Part shown: positions 28,613 to 36,369 of the stretch, piece after piece | Layout of the letters: each line of letters opens with the position of its first letter | Position numbering within the stretch: position 1 is the stretch's first letter | Source of the DNA: UBA1351 sp964563505 | Lineage (GTDB): Bacteria > Bacillota > Clostridia > Lachnospirales > Vallitaleaceae | Direction: 5' to 3' | NCBI GenBank assembly: GCA_964563505.1 | Contig: CAZLXW010000007.1 | Span: 1 to 64,000 of the forward strand | Length of the DNA stretch: 64,000 nt | Translations under genes and position numbers: made by a program | Notes under the pieces: model-generated | What the model was told of the DNA's origin: nothing | Database searches by the model: none | Seen by the model: only the letters and a program-made list of their open reading frames with translations

Positions 28613-30208
28613 TTACTTGTAATCTGTTGGTGTTACGCCTACAAGCTTTTTAAATAATCGGCTAAAATAATTCGGATCATTATAACCAATTTCATAACAA
28701 ATTTCTTTTACCGAATACTTTTTCGTTTTTAACATTTCTTTAGCAACTTCAATACGCTTTGATCGAACATATTCGACAAAAGTAACCCCAATCTCCTCTT
28801 TAAAAATCTTACTAAAATATTGCGGACTCACTGCCACCTCCTTTGAAATATCATTTAATCCAATTTCTTCACTATAATGTTGATCAATATAACTTTTTGC
28901 TGACATAACTATATCAGAAATATGCTGCACCCGCGTATCCTGTAGGAGGCGTGTTATGTACTGTACTTTTCCTATACACCAGTTCACGAGTTCTGAGAAG
29001 GTCTCCATGCGTCGAATTTCAGTTAAATAAGTCGAATATCCAACTTTGGCCTCATTCAGGTTGTTTTTATAGGATGTACTTAAAACCATAACCATTAACT
29101 CCATCGCAATACTCATCACATCTTCTAAATTGCCATGAAATTTTGTGTGAATTTTTGACAGAAAACTTTGGATTTCTTTTGCAACTATCCCTTCATTACC
29201 GCTTTCAATAAGTTGAACAATCATTGTTTCGTCTTCTTTTATATCTACATATGTATATTCTTTTTCATTACCCTCAAGAGCAAAGATATCATTTACATGT
29301 ATAATCTCTTCATTAATATTTCTTGATAATGCTTGATTTGCTTCTTCAAGAGAATTCTTGATTTTATCAAGACGATAACAGGAACCAATACCCACGCAAA
29401 TATGACTGTCCACATAGCTACGTATACTTTCTATAATCGACTCTGCTAGATGAATGGCTTTTATTCGTTGCTGGTACTCATTGTCTGTTTCTTCTTCTAA
29501 CACAATGACAATCATACGATTTATGACAAGGGGTCCCACAATAGATTTACATTTGTATTTGATTTCATTTTGCACTTTAGGATAAAAAGTTTGACCTTTG
29601 ACACCTGCACCAATTCGATTGCTTAGTTTATCATCACCATCTTTTTCCCCAAATTCAAAAATCATTACATAACCATGATCTTGATCAATCGTAAACAGTT
29701 CTTCATAACGAAACAATTCTTCCCGGTAATCTGTATTAAGGAGTAGGGAATATACAAAACCATGTTCTAATACAGGAATAATCTTCTCCAGTTTTTCCCT
29801 ATTCTCCATTTCTATGGCACGTTGGTTTCGTTCTTCATCAATTTCCCCCATAATTTTATGAAGCACTTTTAATAACTTTTCTTGATTAATTGGTTTAAGA
29901 ATATAATCACTAACGCCCAATTCAACCGCTTGTTTCGCATATTCAAATTGTTCATAGGCAGATATAATAACAAAGCGAACACTAGGATAACGTTTTTTAA
30001 TGGTTTCGATTGCCTCAATACCATTTATGCCCGGCATCTTTATATCCATCAAAATAATATCCGGAATCACTTGATTCGTCGCTTCAATAGCTTCCCGACC
30101 CGAACTGGCTGTTGCCACAATATTTACTTTTGAAAAATTGTCTTCAATGATAAACTTAATACCTTCTAGAACGATTTGTTCATCATCGGCAATCATAATT
30201 TTATACAT
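28613..30208 (-). CDS. YesN-type response regulator of the sugar-sensing locus
   Basis: 531 residues. Receiver domain 1-120 (IADDEQ at 6-11, phosphoacceptor in PDIILMDIKMPG at about 55, Lys in YILKPINQ at about 105), a long middle domain of unknown ligand (130-420), and an AraC-type double helix-turn-helix (about 430-530: IGLNDISKEVAVSPQYFSKIFKEEIG and VKEICYEIGYNDPNYFSRLFKK). It lies four bases after the kinase gene and is its cognate partner. Likely targets are sugar importer genes such as the chvE operon 7 kb away; that link is inference. Confidence 0.93.
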   Translation of the reverse strand: MYKIMIADDEQIVLEGIKFIIEDNFSKVNIVATASSGREAIEATNQVIPDIILMDIKMPGINGIEAIETIKKRYPSVRFVIISAYEQFEYAKQAVELGVSDYILKPINQEKLLKVLHKIMGEIDEERNQRAIEMENREKLEKIIPVLEHGFVYSLLLNTDYREELFRYEELFTIDQDHGYVMIFEFGEKDGDDKLSNRIGAGVKGQTFYPKVQNEIKYKCKSIVGPLVINRMIVIVLEEETDNEYQQRIKAIHLAESIIESIRSYVDSHICVGIGSCYRLDKIKNSLEEANQALSRNINEEIIHVNDIFALEGNEKEYTYVDIKEDETMIVQLIESGNEGIVAKEIQSFLSKIHTKFHGNLEDVMSIAMELMVMVLSTSYKNNLNEAKVGYSTYLTEIRRMETFSELVNWCIGKVQYITRLLQDTRVQHISDIVMSAKSYIDQHYSEEIGLNDISKEVAVSPQYFSKIFKEEIGVTFVEYVRSKRIEVAKEMLKTKKYSVKEICYEIGYNDPNYFSRLFKKLVGVTPTDYK

Positions 30209-30212
30209 AGTT

Positions 30213-31673
30213 TCACTCCATATTTTGTGGGATTTTTATTGTTATTTTCACTCCGTGTCCGACTTCACTTTCAACATAGAACAGATTATGTTGATGATAG
30301 AATAGCTCGAGACGGTCACGCACATTTTTAATACCGATTCCCGAATTATTGGATAAGATTTCTTGTATTCTTTCCCTTGTCATTCCGACACCTGTATCTT
30401 GAACAATAATCTCAACAAAGGAGGCGTTTTTATATACATCAATAAAAATCTTTCCTCCTTCTTCTAATCCACTTAATCCATGAATATAGGCATTTTCTAC
30501 TAAGGGTTGTAAAATGAGTTGCGGAACCTTGACATTAGTCACTTGCGAATCAATGTGAAATTCAAACTGTATCCGTTGTCCAAAACGTACTTTTAATAAC
30601 TCGTAATAATCTTTAATATTATTAATCTCTTCTTCCAATGTACAATGGGTATCCATTTTTTGAATATTATAGCGAAATAACCTGGACATTGTTTCCAGAA
30701 AATTACCGGTTTTCGGAGCTCGTTCAAGTATTGACAACTGGACACCGGCATTAATGGTATTAAACATAAAATGTGGATTAATCTGTGACTGGAGAGCATA
30801 TAATCTAGCATTATCTAATAAATGTTCCATTTTCACATTCTTAAGTTGCTCATCCTTAAGCTTAGCTTCCGTTTCTGCTTGCTTTTTCAACTCATCTACA
30901 TATTCACTGATGCTATTTTTCATCTTATTAAAGGCGGCAGCCAAGAGTAAAAATTCATCTTCGGAATCTACATATACGTCCGGTGTTTGAAAATTTCCTT
31001 TTGCAATCTCTTCAGCCGCATCTGATAAATGGGTAATAGGTCGAACCATTCGTGCAGTAATATAGTAGACGACTGTAAATGCAATCAAAACCAAAACTAT
31101 AACAATAATATAGGTGATCGATTGTAATAAGCGGATTTGATTGACTAAATCTAAATAAGCTTTTGAATTTCTGTTTAACTGCTTATTATTTAATTGATCA
31201 ATATAATCAAAAATATACCCTTTAATCTCAACACTATATTCATAATGTTCGTAGTATTTTTCCACATTTCGAAGACGTTTATATCCAATAGCTTCATTGC
31301 TTTGTTCTAAATAGGCTTCAACGAGATGGACAATATTTTTCATCATCAAATCTTCATCATTATATATTTGCTCACTCACCTGGCTAATATCACCTTGTAG
31401 CTGCTCCACACCAATCAAAAAATTATTCAACCGAGTGGAACTTTTTGACGTCAAAAAACCTAATAGGTCCGCATCAAGACCATTCATATTTGACTCTACT
31501 TCAGATAAATAGATATGTTTTTCGAACATTGCTTGAATTTGCCCTTTATATCGCTCCATAATACTTAGAGAATACATGCTTAGTATTGCCATTAAAAGAA
31601 TGATTCCTAGGGAATAGAGCATCATGTTATTCTTAATTGAACCAAATTTATTGAGTTTTGACATTTTCTTCAC
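30213..31673 (-). CDS. LytS/YesM-type sensor histidine kinase of the sugar-sensing locus
   Basis: 486 residues. Membrane segments about 13-33 and 183-205 enclose a helical extracytoplasmic region (35-180) with no recognisable ligand-binding fold; a HAMP domain follows (about 205-260). The kinase core has the phosphoacceptor His in SQINPHFMFNTINAG and the ATPase has LQPLVENAYIHG, DTGVGM and GIGIKNV. The helical outer domain would suit contact with membrane-anchored binding proteins, as in LytS/XylFII. The start overlaps the upstream binding-protein gene by 26 bases. It may begin at the GTG (31673) or the ATG three codons later. Confidence 0.92.
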   Translation of the reverse strand: MKKMSKLNKFGSIKNNMMLYSLGIILLMAILSMYSLSIMERYKGQIQAMFEKHIYLSEVESNMNGLDADLLGFLTSKSSTRLNNFLIGVEQLQGDISQVSEQIYNDEDLMMKNIVHLVEAYLEQSNEAIGYKRLRNVEKYYEHYEYSVEIKGYIFDYIDQLNNKQLNRNSKAYLDLVNQIRLLQSITYIIVIVLVLIAFTVVYYITARMVRPITHLSDAAEEIAKGNFQTPDVYVDSEDEFLLLAAAFNKMKNSISEYVDELKKQAETEAKLKDEQLKNVKMEHLLDNARLYALQSQINPHFMFNTINAGVQLSILERAPKTGNFLETMSRLFRYNIQKMDTHCTLEEEINNIKDYYELLKVRFGQRIQFEFHIDSQVTNVKVPQLILQPLVENAYIHGLSGLEEGGKIFIDVYKNASFVEIIVQDTGVGMTRERIQEILSNNSGIGIKNVRDRLELFYHQHNLFYVESEVGHGVKITIKIPQNME

Positions 31674-32697
31674 TCTTTTCTAACAAAATAGTATCAACAT
31701 TGCTTTGATCAATCACTTGAATGGATGTATTAAAATAATTGCTTACAAAAGCACTGGTCTTATACTCATAAAAAGCCGCAATTGCTTTTTTCCCAATATC
31801 ATAGAAATCCGTAACTATTGAGGCTTCAATAATATTTCCTTTTTTTATGCTATCAAGAATTTCCACTTCATCTCCATATCCAATCAAGCTTACCTGACTA
31901 ACTAAATTATTATCCACAAGGACTTGTATAACACCCAGAGTATTGGACGTATTCGTACAGAAAATTCCGCTAATGTCCGGATTCTCTTTCATTAAATTCG
32001 TCGCAATGATTTCTGCACTTAAAACTCCTTCTTCCGTATAAAGAACATGTTCTAATGTTATATTCGGATATTTTTTGAGAATATCATTAAATCCTAACAC
32101 CAATAGACTATCATTAATATCGGCATACTCTTCATAACTTCTGGGCTCAATAACAGCTATTTTCCCCGAGGTTCCAAGGGATTTTATCATTTCCTGAGCA
32201 GCAATCTCTCCGATTGTATATCGATTCACACCGACATAGGTAATTCGTTGACTTGACGCAAGATCTTCATTCATTGTAATCACAGGAATACCCGCCAATG
32301 ATAATTTATCAATCATTGCTATCACTTCGTCATCATAATAGGCATGAATAATTAAACCATCCACTTTGTTATACATGGCCAACTGCATATTTTCTATCAG
32401 TTGATCTCGATAGTTGGCCCCTTCGATGGAAATAATTTCTGTAGCGACACGATAGATTTCACTTTCTTCTTCAATTCCACGAATAAATTCTTCACTATAA
32501 GTTTGATTTGATCCGTCAATTAAGATCATCACATGGTAATCTGCATTCTCTTTAGATGCCCAAAAATACTCATCCGCTGATGATTTAGTCAATTGATAGG
32601 ATATGTAAAATCCAGCAAATAATGCTACACTTAGTGTTATGACCAAAATACCCATGACCCAAAAAAATAATCGCTTATTATTAATTTTATTTGACAT
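31648..32697 (-). CDS. Second membrane-anchored sugar-binding (RbsB-like) sensor protein
   Basis: The open frame begins at 32772, but the ATG at 32695-32697 has AAGGAGCG at correct distance, so I use it: 349 residues. N-terminal membrane segment (about 9-31), no lipobox, then a periplasmic-binding fold of LacI/RbsB type (YHVMILIDGSNQTYSEEFIRG, VDGLIIHAYYDDEVI, GIPVITMNED, YVGVNRYTIGEIAAQEM, ISGIFCTNTSNTLGVIQVL, SLIGYGDE). It overlaps the kinase gene by 26 bases. No transporter subunits accompany it, so it is most likely a ligand-sensing partner of the kinase, distinct from the XylF-like protein at the other end of the cluster. Confidence 0.87.
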   Translation of the reverse strand: MSNKINNKRLFFWVMGILVITLSVALFAGFYISYQLTKSSADEYFWASKENADYHVMILIDGSNQTYSEEFIRGIEEESEIYRVATEIISIEGANYRDQLIENMQLAMYNKVDGLIIHAYYDDEVIAMIDKLSLAGIPVITMNEDLASSQRITYVGVNRYTIGEIAAQEMIKSLGTSGKIAVIEPRSYEEYADINDSLLVLGFNDILKKYPNITLEHVLYTEEGVLSAEIIATNLMKENPDISGIFCTNTSNTLGVIQVLVDNNLVSQVSLIGYGDEVEILDSIKKGNIIEASIVTDFYDIGKKAIAAFYEYKTSAFVSNYFNTSIQVIDQSNVDTILLEKSEENVKTQ

Positions 32698-32782
32698 ATA
32701 TTCGCTCCTTAAACTACTTTCCTCTTTCATTTTAACATGGAATTGTAAGACAAAATTAATCGATATTAGCATTTTTTTATGT

Positions 32783-32788
32783 TATGAT
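32783..32788 (+). promoter_or_regulatory. Extended -10 promoter of the RlmH-like gene
   Basis: TATGAT preceded by TGT on the plus strand, 38 bases before the ATG at 32826. This shows that the plus-strand reading frame is set up as a real gene. Confidence 0.5.
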
Positions 32789-32825
32789 AGGATTTGAATA
32801 CATAAAAAATCGATTGGAGATAGCC

Positions 32826-33236
32826 ATGAACTTTACCATTATTTATCAGGAAAAAAAATTACTCTCTTTTTATATACATGCTTTAAAAGAATATCACAAA
32901 CGTTTGCAACGGTATTGCAAGATCCAACGACTGTCTTGTTCATCAACGTCTGATATGCTCAAAAAAATAAATAGTAACTCATATGTCATCGGAGTTACTA
33001 TACATGAATCTACGCATACGTCTGAAGCCCTCGCCAATTATTTTTCTCAACTTGCAGTAACCGGTCAATCGCGCGTCCTTTTTATTGTTAACCCTTCGAA
33101 TGAACTTCTTAAACACTGTGATGATTGCATTTCACTTTCCCCTTTAACAAGGAATACCGGATTAATCTTAACCATTCTTTACGAACAAATCTACCGTTCA
33201 TATCGGATTAATCTTAATCAGGCCTATCACAAATAA
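32826..33236 (+). CDS. Divergent RlmH-like SPOUT protein lacking the SAM-binding motifs
   Basis: The frame opens at 32784, but ATG at 32826 follows TTGGAGATAGCC, so I use it: 136 residues. Seen: it can be aligned end to end with RlmH (about 155-159 residues). MNFTIIYQEKKLLSFYIHAL matches the first strand and helix, SYVIGVTIHE and ALANYFSQLAVTGQSRVLFIV match the middle, and EQIYRSYRINLNQAYHK matches the RlmH tail (EQ-YRA-I-YHK). The SAM-binding GGSxGL is replaced by NPSNELL and the MTFPHQ motif by LTRNTG, so it should not bind SAM alone. It is convergent with the rlmH gene and overlaps its stop by 10 bases. Inferred: a non-catalytic partner of RlmH. See findings. Confidence 0.8.
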   Translation: MNFTIIYQEKKLLSFYIHALKEYHKRLQRYCKIQRLSCSSTSDMLKKINSNSYVIGVTIHESTHTSEALANYFSQLAVTGQSRVLFIVNPSNELLKHCDDCISLSPLTRNTGLILTILYEQIYRSYRINLNQAYHK

Positions 33237-33685
33237 GGCGCAATATCTGCAAGTTTCTCTGACAAAATGAGACGCATAAGCTGATGGGGAAAGGTCATTT
33301 GGGAAAAAGATATAGATAGATTCGACCGCTTCAAAACAAAATCACTCAAACCAAGGGATCCGCCAATCACAAAACAAAGCTTTTCTTTGTTGAATTGCTT
33401 TGCTTTTTTTAAGGCTTTAATCAAGCCTTCTGTTGTCAACTCACTTCCTAGTATTTCCAAAGTAATCACATACATATCTTCTTTTATATAATGAAGTAAA
33501 GCCAAGCCTTCTTTATCTTTTATTTGTGTCTCCATTGATTTCGACAAATTTTCAGGGGCTTTTTCATCTGGAATCTCAATAAGGGAAATCGGAAGGCACT
33601 TTCTAATCGCTCGCACATAATGTTCAATGCCGGACCTTAAATACTTTTCTTTAATTTTACCCACACATACAATTGTTATTTCCAC
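33227..33685 (-). CDS. rlmH: RlmH-type 23S rRNA pseudouridine methyltransferase with abnormal C-terminus
   Basis: 152 residues. Clear RlmH: EITIVCVGKIKEKYLRSGIEHY, IPDEKAPENLS, KDKEG, the SAM-binding knot FVIGGSLGLS and SFSQMTFPHQLMRLILSE. RlmH methylates N3 of pseudouridine 1915 in 23S rRNA as a homodimer. The usual last 16 residues after the conserved Glu (Q-YRAF-I--GE-YHK) are replaced by only nine, KLADIAPYL. The convergent neighbour on the plus strand carries a good copy of the missing tail. It lies 15 bases after the DUF815 gene and is probably co-transcribed with it. The SAM site is intact; activity alone is uncertain. Confidence 0.9.
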   Translation of the reverse strand: MEITIVCVGKIKEKYLRSGIEHYVRAIRKCLPISLIEIPDEKAPENLSKSMETQIKDKEGLALLHYIKEDMYVITLEILGSELTTEGLIKALKKAKQFNKEKLCFVIGGSLGLSDFVLKRSNLSISFSQMTFPHQLMRLILSEKLADIAPYL

Positions 33686-33700
33686 ATAATCCTCTTTTCC

Positions 33701-34936
33701 TTAAGTCGTTTGTGCATCTAGTTTTACTTGTTTAATAAATTGATTAGCCACACGGCCGGACATTTTCCCGTGGCGCATTGCATAGATACGTGCATCATGA
33801 ATAAGTTGTTCTTCTTCTATATTAACGTTTTCATTTTCAGCCATGGCTTTGACCATTGAAAAATACTCCTTTTGGTCCAAATTTTCATAGATTAGGGTTA
33901 AGCCAAAACGATCCGATAAGGACGTCATCTCCTGAATAAAGTCTTGAAGGTGAATATCATTTTCTCTTTCCGTACGAATTTCTTTGATTAAGTGTCTACG
34001 ATTTGAGGTAACATAAAAAACAACATGGGATAAATCGTCAGAGATACTGCCTTCGATAAATGACTTTAAAAATTTGTATTCATCCTCATTGGCTTCAAAC
34101 GATAAATCGTCAATGAAAAGAATAAATCGAAATCCTTGATTCTTAATAAGGCTCAACACTTTAGGTAAATAACTCAGCTGTCCTTTTTGCATCTGTACTA
34201 ATCGTAAGCCTTCTTGGGCAAAAAGTTTTGCCACAGTTTTAACTGAGGTTGATTTCCCTGTTCCACTCCCTCCAACAAGTAAGGCGTTTTGACTGGAATA
34301 CCCTTCCACAAATGCTTTTGTGTTTTTAAACAAGGCATCTTTTTGTCGTTCATATAGATAAATCTTATCCCAGGCTAATGTGACAATATTCTCAATACCG
34401 ATAAATTCAGGCTCGCCTTCATTTATTTTTACCAAAAATCCATAATTGAGGGCAAAACGACCCACACCATACTTCTTAAGAATTTCAACGAATTTTTCAG
34501 CTCTTTGATCAAGTTCTAAGGAATCTATACTGTCAAAAAATAACTTATGGGCAGAAATGACTTCTTGCTTATGGTTTATCGGTTCATGTTCCATTTTTGC
34601 CAATATGTGTCCCTCATCATTTGCCAGTTCACATAAAGCATCTAGATTAATAGACATAATTTTGGCCAGAATTTTCAAATCATTTTCAAGACAACTCTTT
34701 TGATATGGGTTCATCTCTTTTTGATTGACCATCTGCATCAGTTTGCTATTTGCCTCTTGAATCATATGGTAAATGACGTATTCTGTAAAACTCTGATTAG
34801 CATTGAGAAGCAAGCGCACAAGTTCATAGTATTTATTCTTTTTTACCTTGTTTTCAACAAGTTCTTTTACGCACATAAGCACCGGATTATCTATTAAATA
34901 ATCAAAGAGAGTTAATTGGTTTAATTTTAGTTTCAT
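33701..34936 (-). CDS. DUF815-family AAA-type ATPase
   Basis: 411 residues. The C-terminal ~240 residues form a P-loop ATPase of the DUF815 family: Walker A GGSGTGKST (about residue 222), Walker B FILFIDDLSFE, sensor-like VVFYVTSNRRHLI. The N-terminal ~150 residues are helical. DUF815 proteins are common in Firmicutes and proteobacteria with no well-defined biochemical role. It starts upstream of rlmH, 15 bases apart, and diverges from the AI-2E permease gene. Confidence 0.88.
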   Translation of the reverse strand: MKLKLNQLTLFDYLIDNPVLMCVKELVENKVKKNKYYELVRLLLNANQSFTEYVIYHMIQEANSKLMQMVNQKEMNPYQKSCLENDLKILAKIMSINLDALCELANDEGHILAKMEHEPINHKQEVISAHKLFFDSIDSLELDQRAEKFVEILKKYGVGRFALNYGFLVKINEGEPEFIGIENIVTLAWDKIYLYERQKDALFKNTKAFVEGYSSQNALLVGGSGTGKSTSVKTVAKLFAQEGLRLVQMQKGQLSYLPKVLSLIKNQGFRFILFIDDLSFEANEDEYKFLKSFIEGSISDDLSHVVFYVTSNRRHLIKEIRTERENDIHLQDFIQEMTSLSDRFGLTLIYENLDQKEYFSMVKAMAENENVNIEEEQLIHDARIYAMRHGKMSGRVANQFIKQVKLDAQTT

Positions 34937-35094
34937 CCGTCGTCTCCTAACTGTATTTAATTTGTAATATCCCTATTATATAATGCCCTATCAAATCCTA
35001 CAATATTACATTTATATTAAAATATGTAAAACACCTAGTTAATGAAAGCAGTTTTTGATATGATTAGATTACTATATTTGAAAGGGTTTGTGAA

Positions 35095-36246
35095 ATGAAA
35101 ATAAATTGGAATCGTAAATATAATACCGTCGCCGTTTATGTTATTCTTGTTTTCCTGATTTGTTATGGTATATACAAGCTAACCAATAGTTGGGATCAAA
35201 CAAGCACTGTATTTAATGTTATCCTAAAAACATTATCCCCCTTTATCTATGCATTAACCATTGCCTATTTTTTAAACCCTCTTGTTCAACGTATTGAATT
35301 TACTTTTTTTAAAAAACTAAAAAGCGAAAAACTCCAGCGAAGCCTTTCAATACTAACGGCTTATGTATTAGTTATCAGCTCCATTGTCATCTTACTTTCA
35401 TTTATCATGCCACAACTTATTGACAGTGTCCAGGAAATCGCAAAACTTCCGAGAATCTATCTCCCTATTATTGATCAGTTTTTAAGCCAAGACACCTTAT
35501 CTGTTTTTGATACTGATTATTATATTGATATGACCTTTATTAATCGCTACTTCAATGACAACATCAAAGAAACCGTTGATTCACTTACCAATATGGTGCA
35601 AAATTTTGCACCGAAAATTTTAATCTATCTTTCAAGTTTTGCATCTGCATTAATGAATATACTTCTTGGATTCATCATCGCAATTTATTTACTACTTACC
35701 AAGGAAGTTGGCTTACGAACAGCTCGAAAAGTTATTCTCGCACTTTTACCACCAAAACATGCCATAAACCTAATCAACCTTGGAAAAGAGAGTAATCAGA
35801 TTTTTATAAACTTCATTATAGGTAAACTCTTAGATTCCTTAATCATCGGTATTCTTGCCTTTATCGTCTTATTGATTTTTAAGTTTCCTTATGCCCTTCT
35901 TTTAAGTGTCATTATCGGTGTCACAAATATTATTCCTTATTTTGGTCCCTTTATCGGCGGAATCATCGGGTTTGCCTTGTTACTCTTTATAAACCCGGTT
36001 CAAGCACTTTGGTTTATGGTCTTTATACTTATCTTGCAGCAATTCGACGGCAATATTTTAGGCCCAAAAATTCTTGGTAATTCTACAGGATTATCTCCTT
36101 TTTGGGTTATTTTTGCTATTATTATCTTCGGTAAGTTTTTCGGTTTTGTCGGAATGTTTATTGGAGTCCCTATTGTCGCTGTTCTAAAAAATATTATTAC
36201 ACGTCAAATTGATCGTTTGTATAATCATCGAATGAAAACCCTTTAA
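35095..36246 (+). CDS. AI-2E-family (YtvI-like) permease
   Basis: 383 residues, about eight membrane helices. The C-terminal half has the family pattern: LLGFIIAIYLLLTKE, a helical hairpin, GVTNIIPYFGPFIGGI, then LQQFDGNILGPKILGNSTGLSPFWVI. Members export autoinducer-2 or act as sodium/proton antiporters; in Firmicutes most have no proven role. It is monocistronic, ending at a strong two-way hairpin (36256-36316). Confidence 0.9.
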   Translation: MKINWNRKYNTVAVYVILVFLICYGIYKLTNSWDQTSTVFNVILKTLSPFIYALTIAYFLNPLVQRIEFTFFKKLKSEKLQRSLSILTAYVLVISSIVILLSFIMPQLIDSVQEIAKLPRIYLPIIDQFLSQDTLSVFDTDYYIDMTFINRYFNDNIKETVDSLTNMVQNFAPKILIYLSSFASALMNILLGFIIAIYLLLTKEVGLRTARKVILALLPPKHAINLINLGKESNQIFINFIIGKLLDSLIIGILAFIVLLIFKFPYALLLSVIIGVTNIIPYFGPFIGGIIGFALLLFINPVQALWFMVFILILQQFDGNILGPKILGNSTGLSPFWVIFAIIIFGKFFGFVGMFIGVPIVAVLKNIITRQIDRLYNHRMKTL

Positions 36247-36255
36247 AATAATTAA

Positions 36256-36316
36256 AAACAGACTTATTCACAATGAATTTTCTGAAAAATCAAGAAAATT
36301 GTGGATAAGTCTGTTT
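36256..36316. terminator. Bidirectional terminator between the AI-2E permease and the C39 lipoprotein gene
   Basis: Long nested stem: AAACAGACTTAT (36256-36267) pairs with ATAAGTCTGTTT (36305-36316), CACAAT with TTGTG inside, and ATTTTCT with AGAAAAT at the core. It lies ten bases after the permease stop and 54 bases beyond the end of the convergent gene. Confidence 0.75.
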
Positions 36317-36369
36317 ACTGTGTGGATTACTTGTACGATTTTTGAACATTTTAATCCTTTTTTCGAATT

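Noticed and set aside
33222..33232. GCCTATCACAA resembles the attachment core used by SCC elements at the 3' end of rlmH in staphylococci.
   Set aside because: The motif simply encodes the conserved AYHK tail. No recombinase gene, second copy or foreign island lies nearby.
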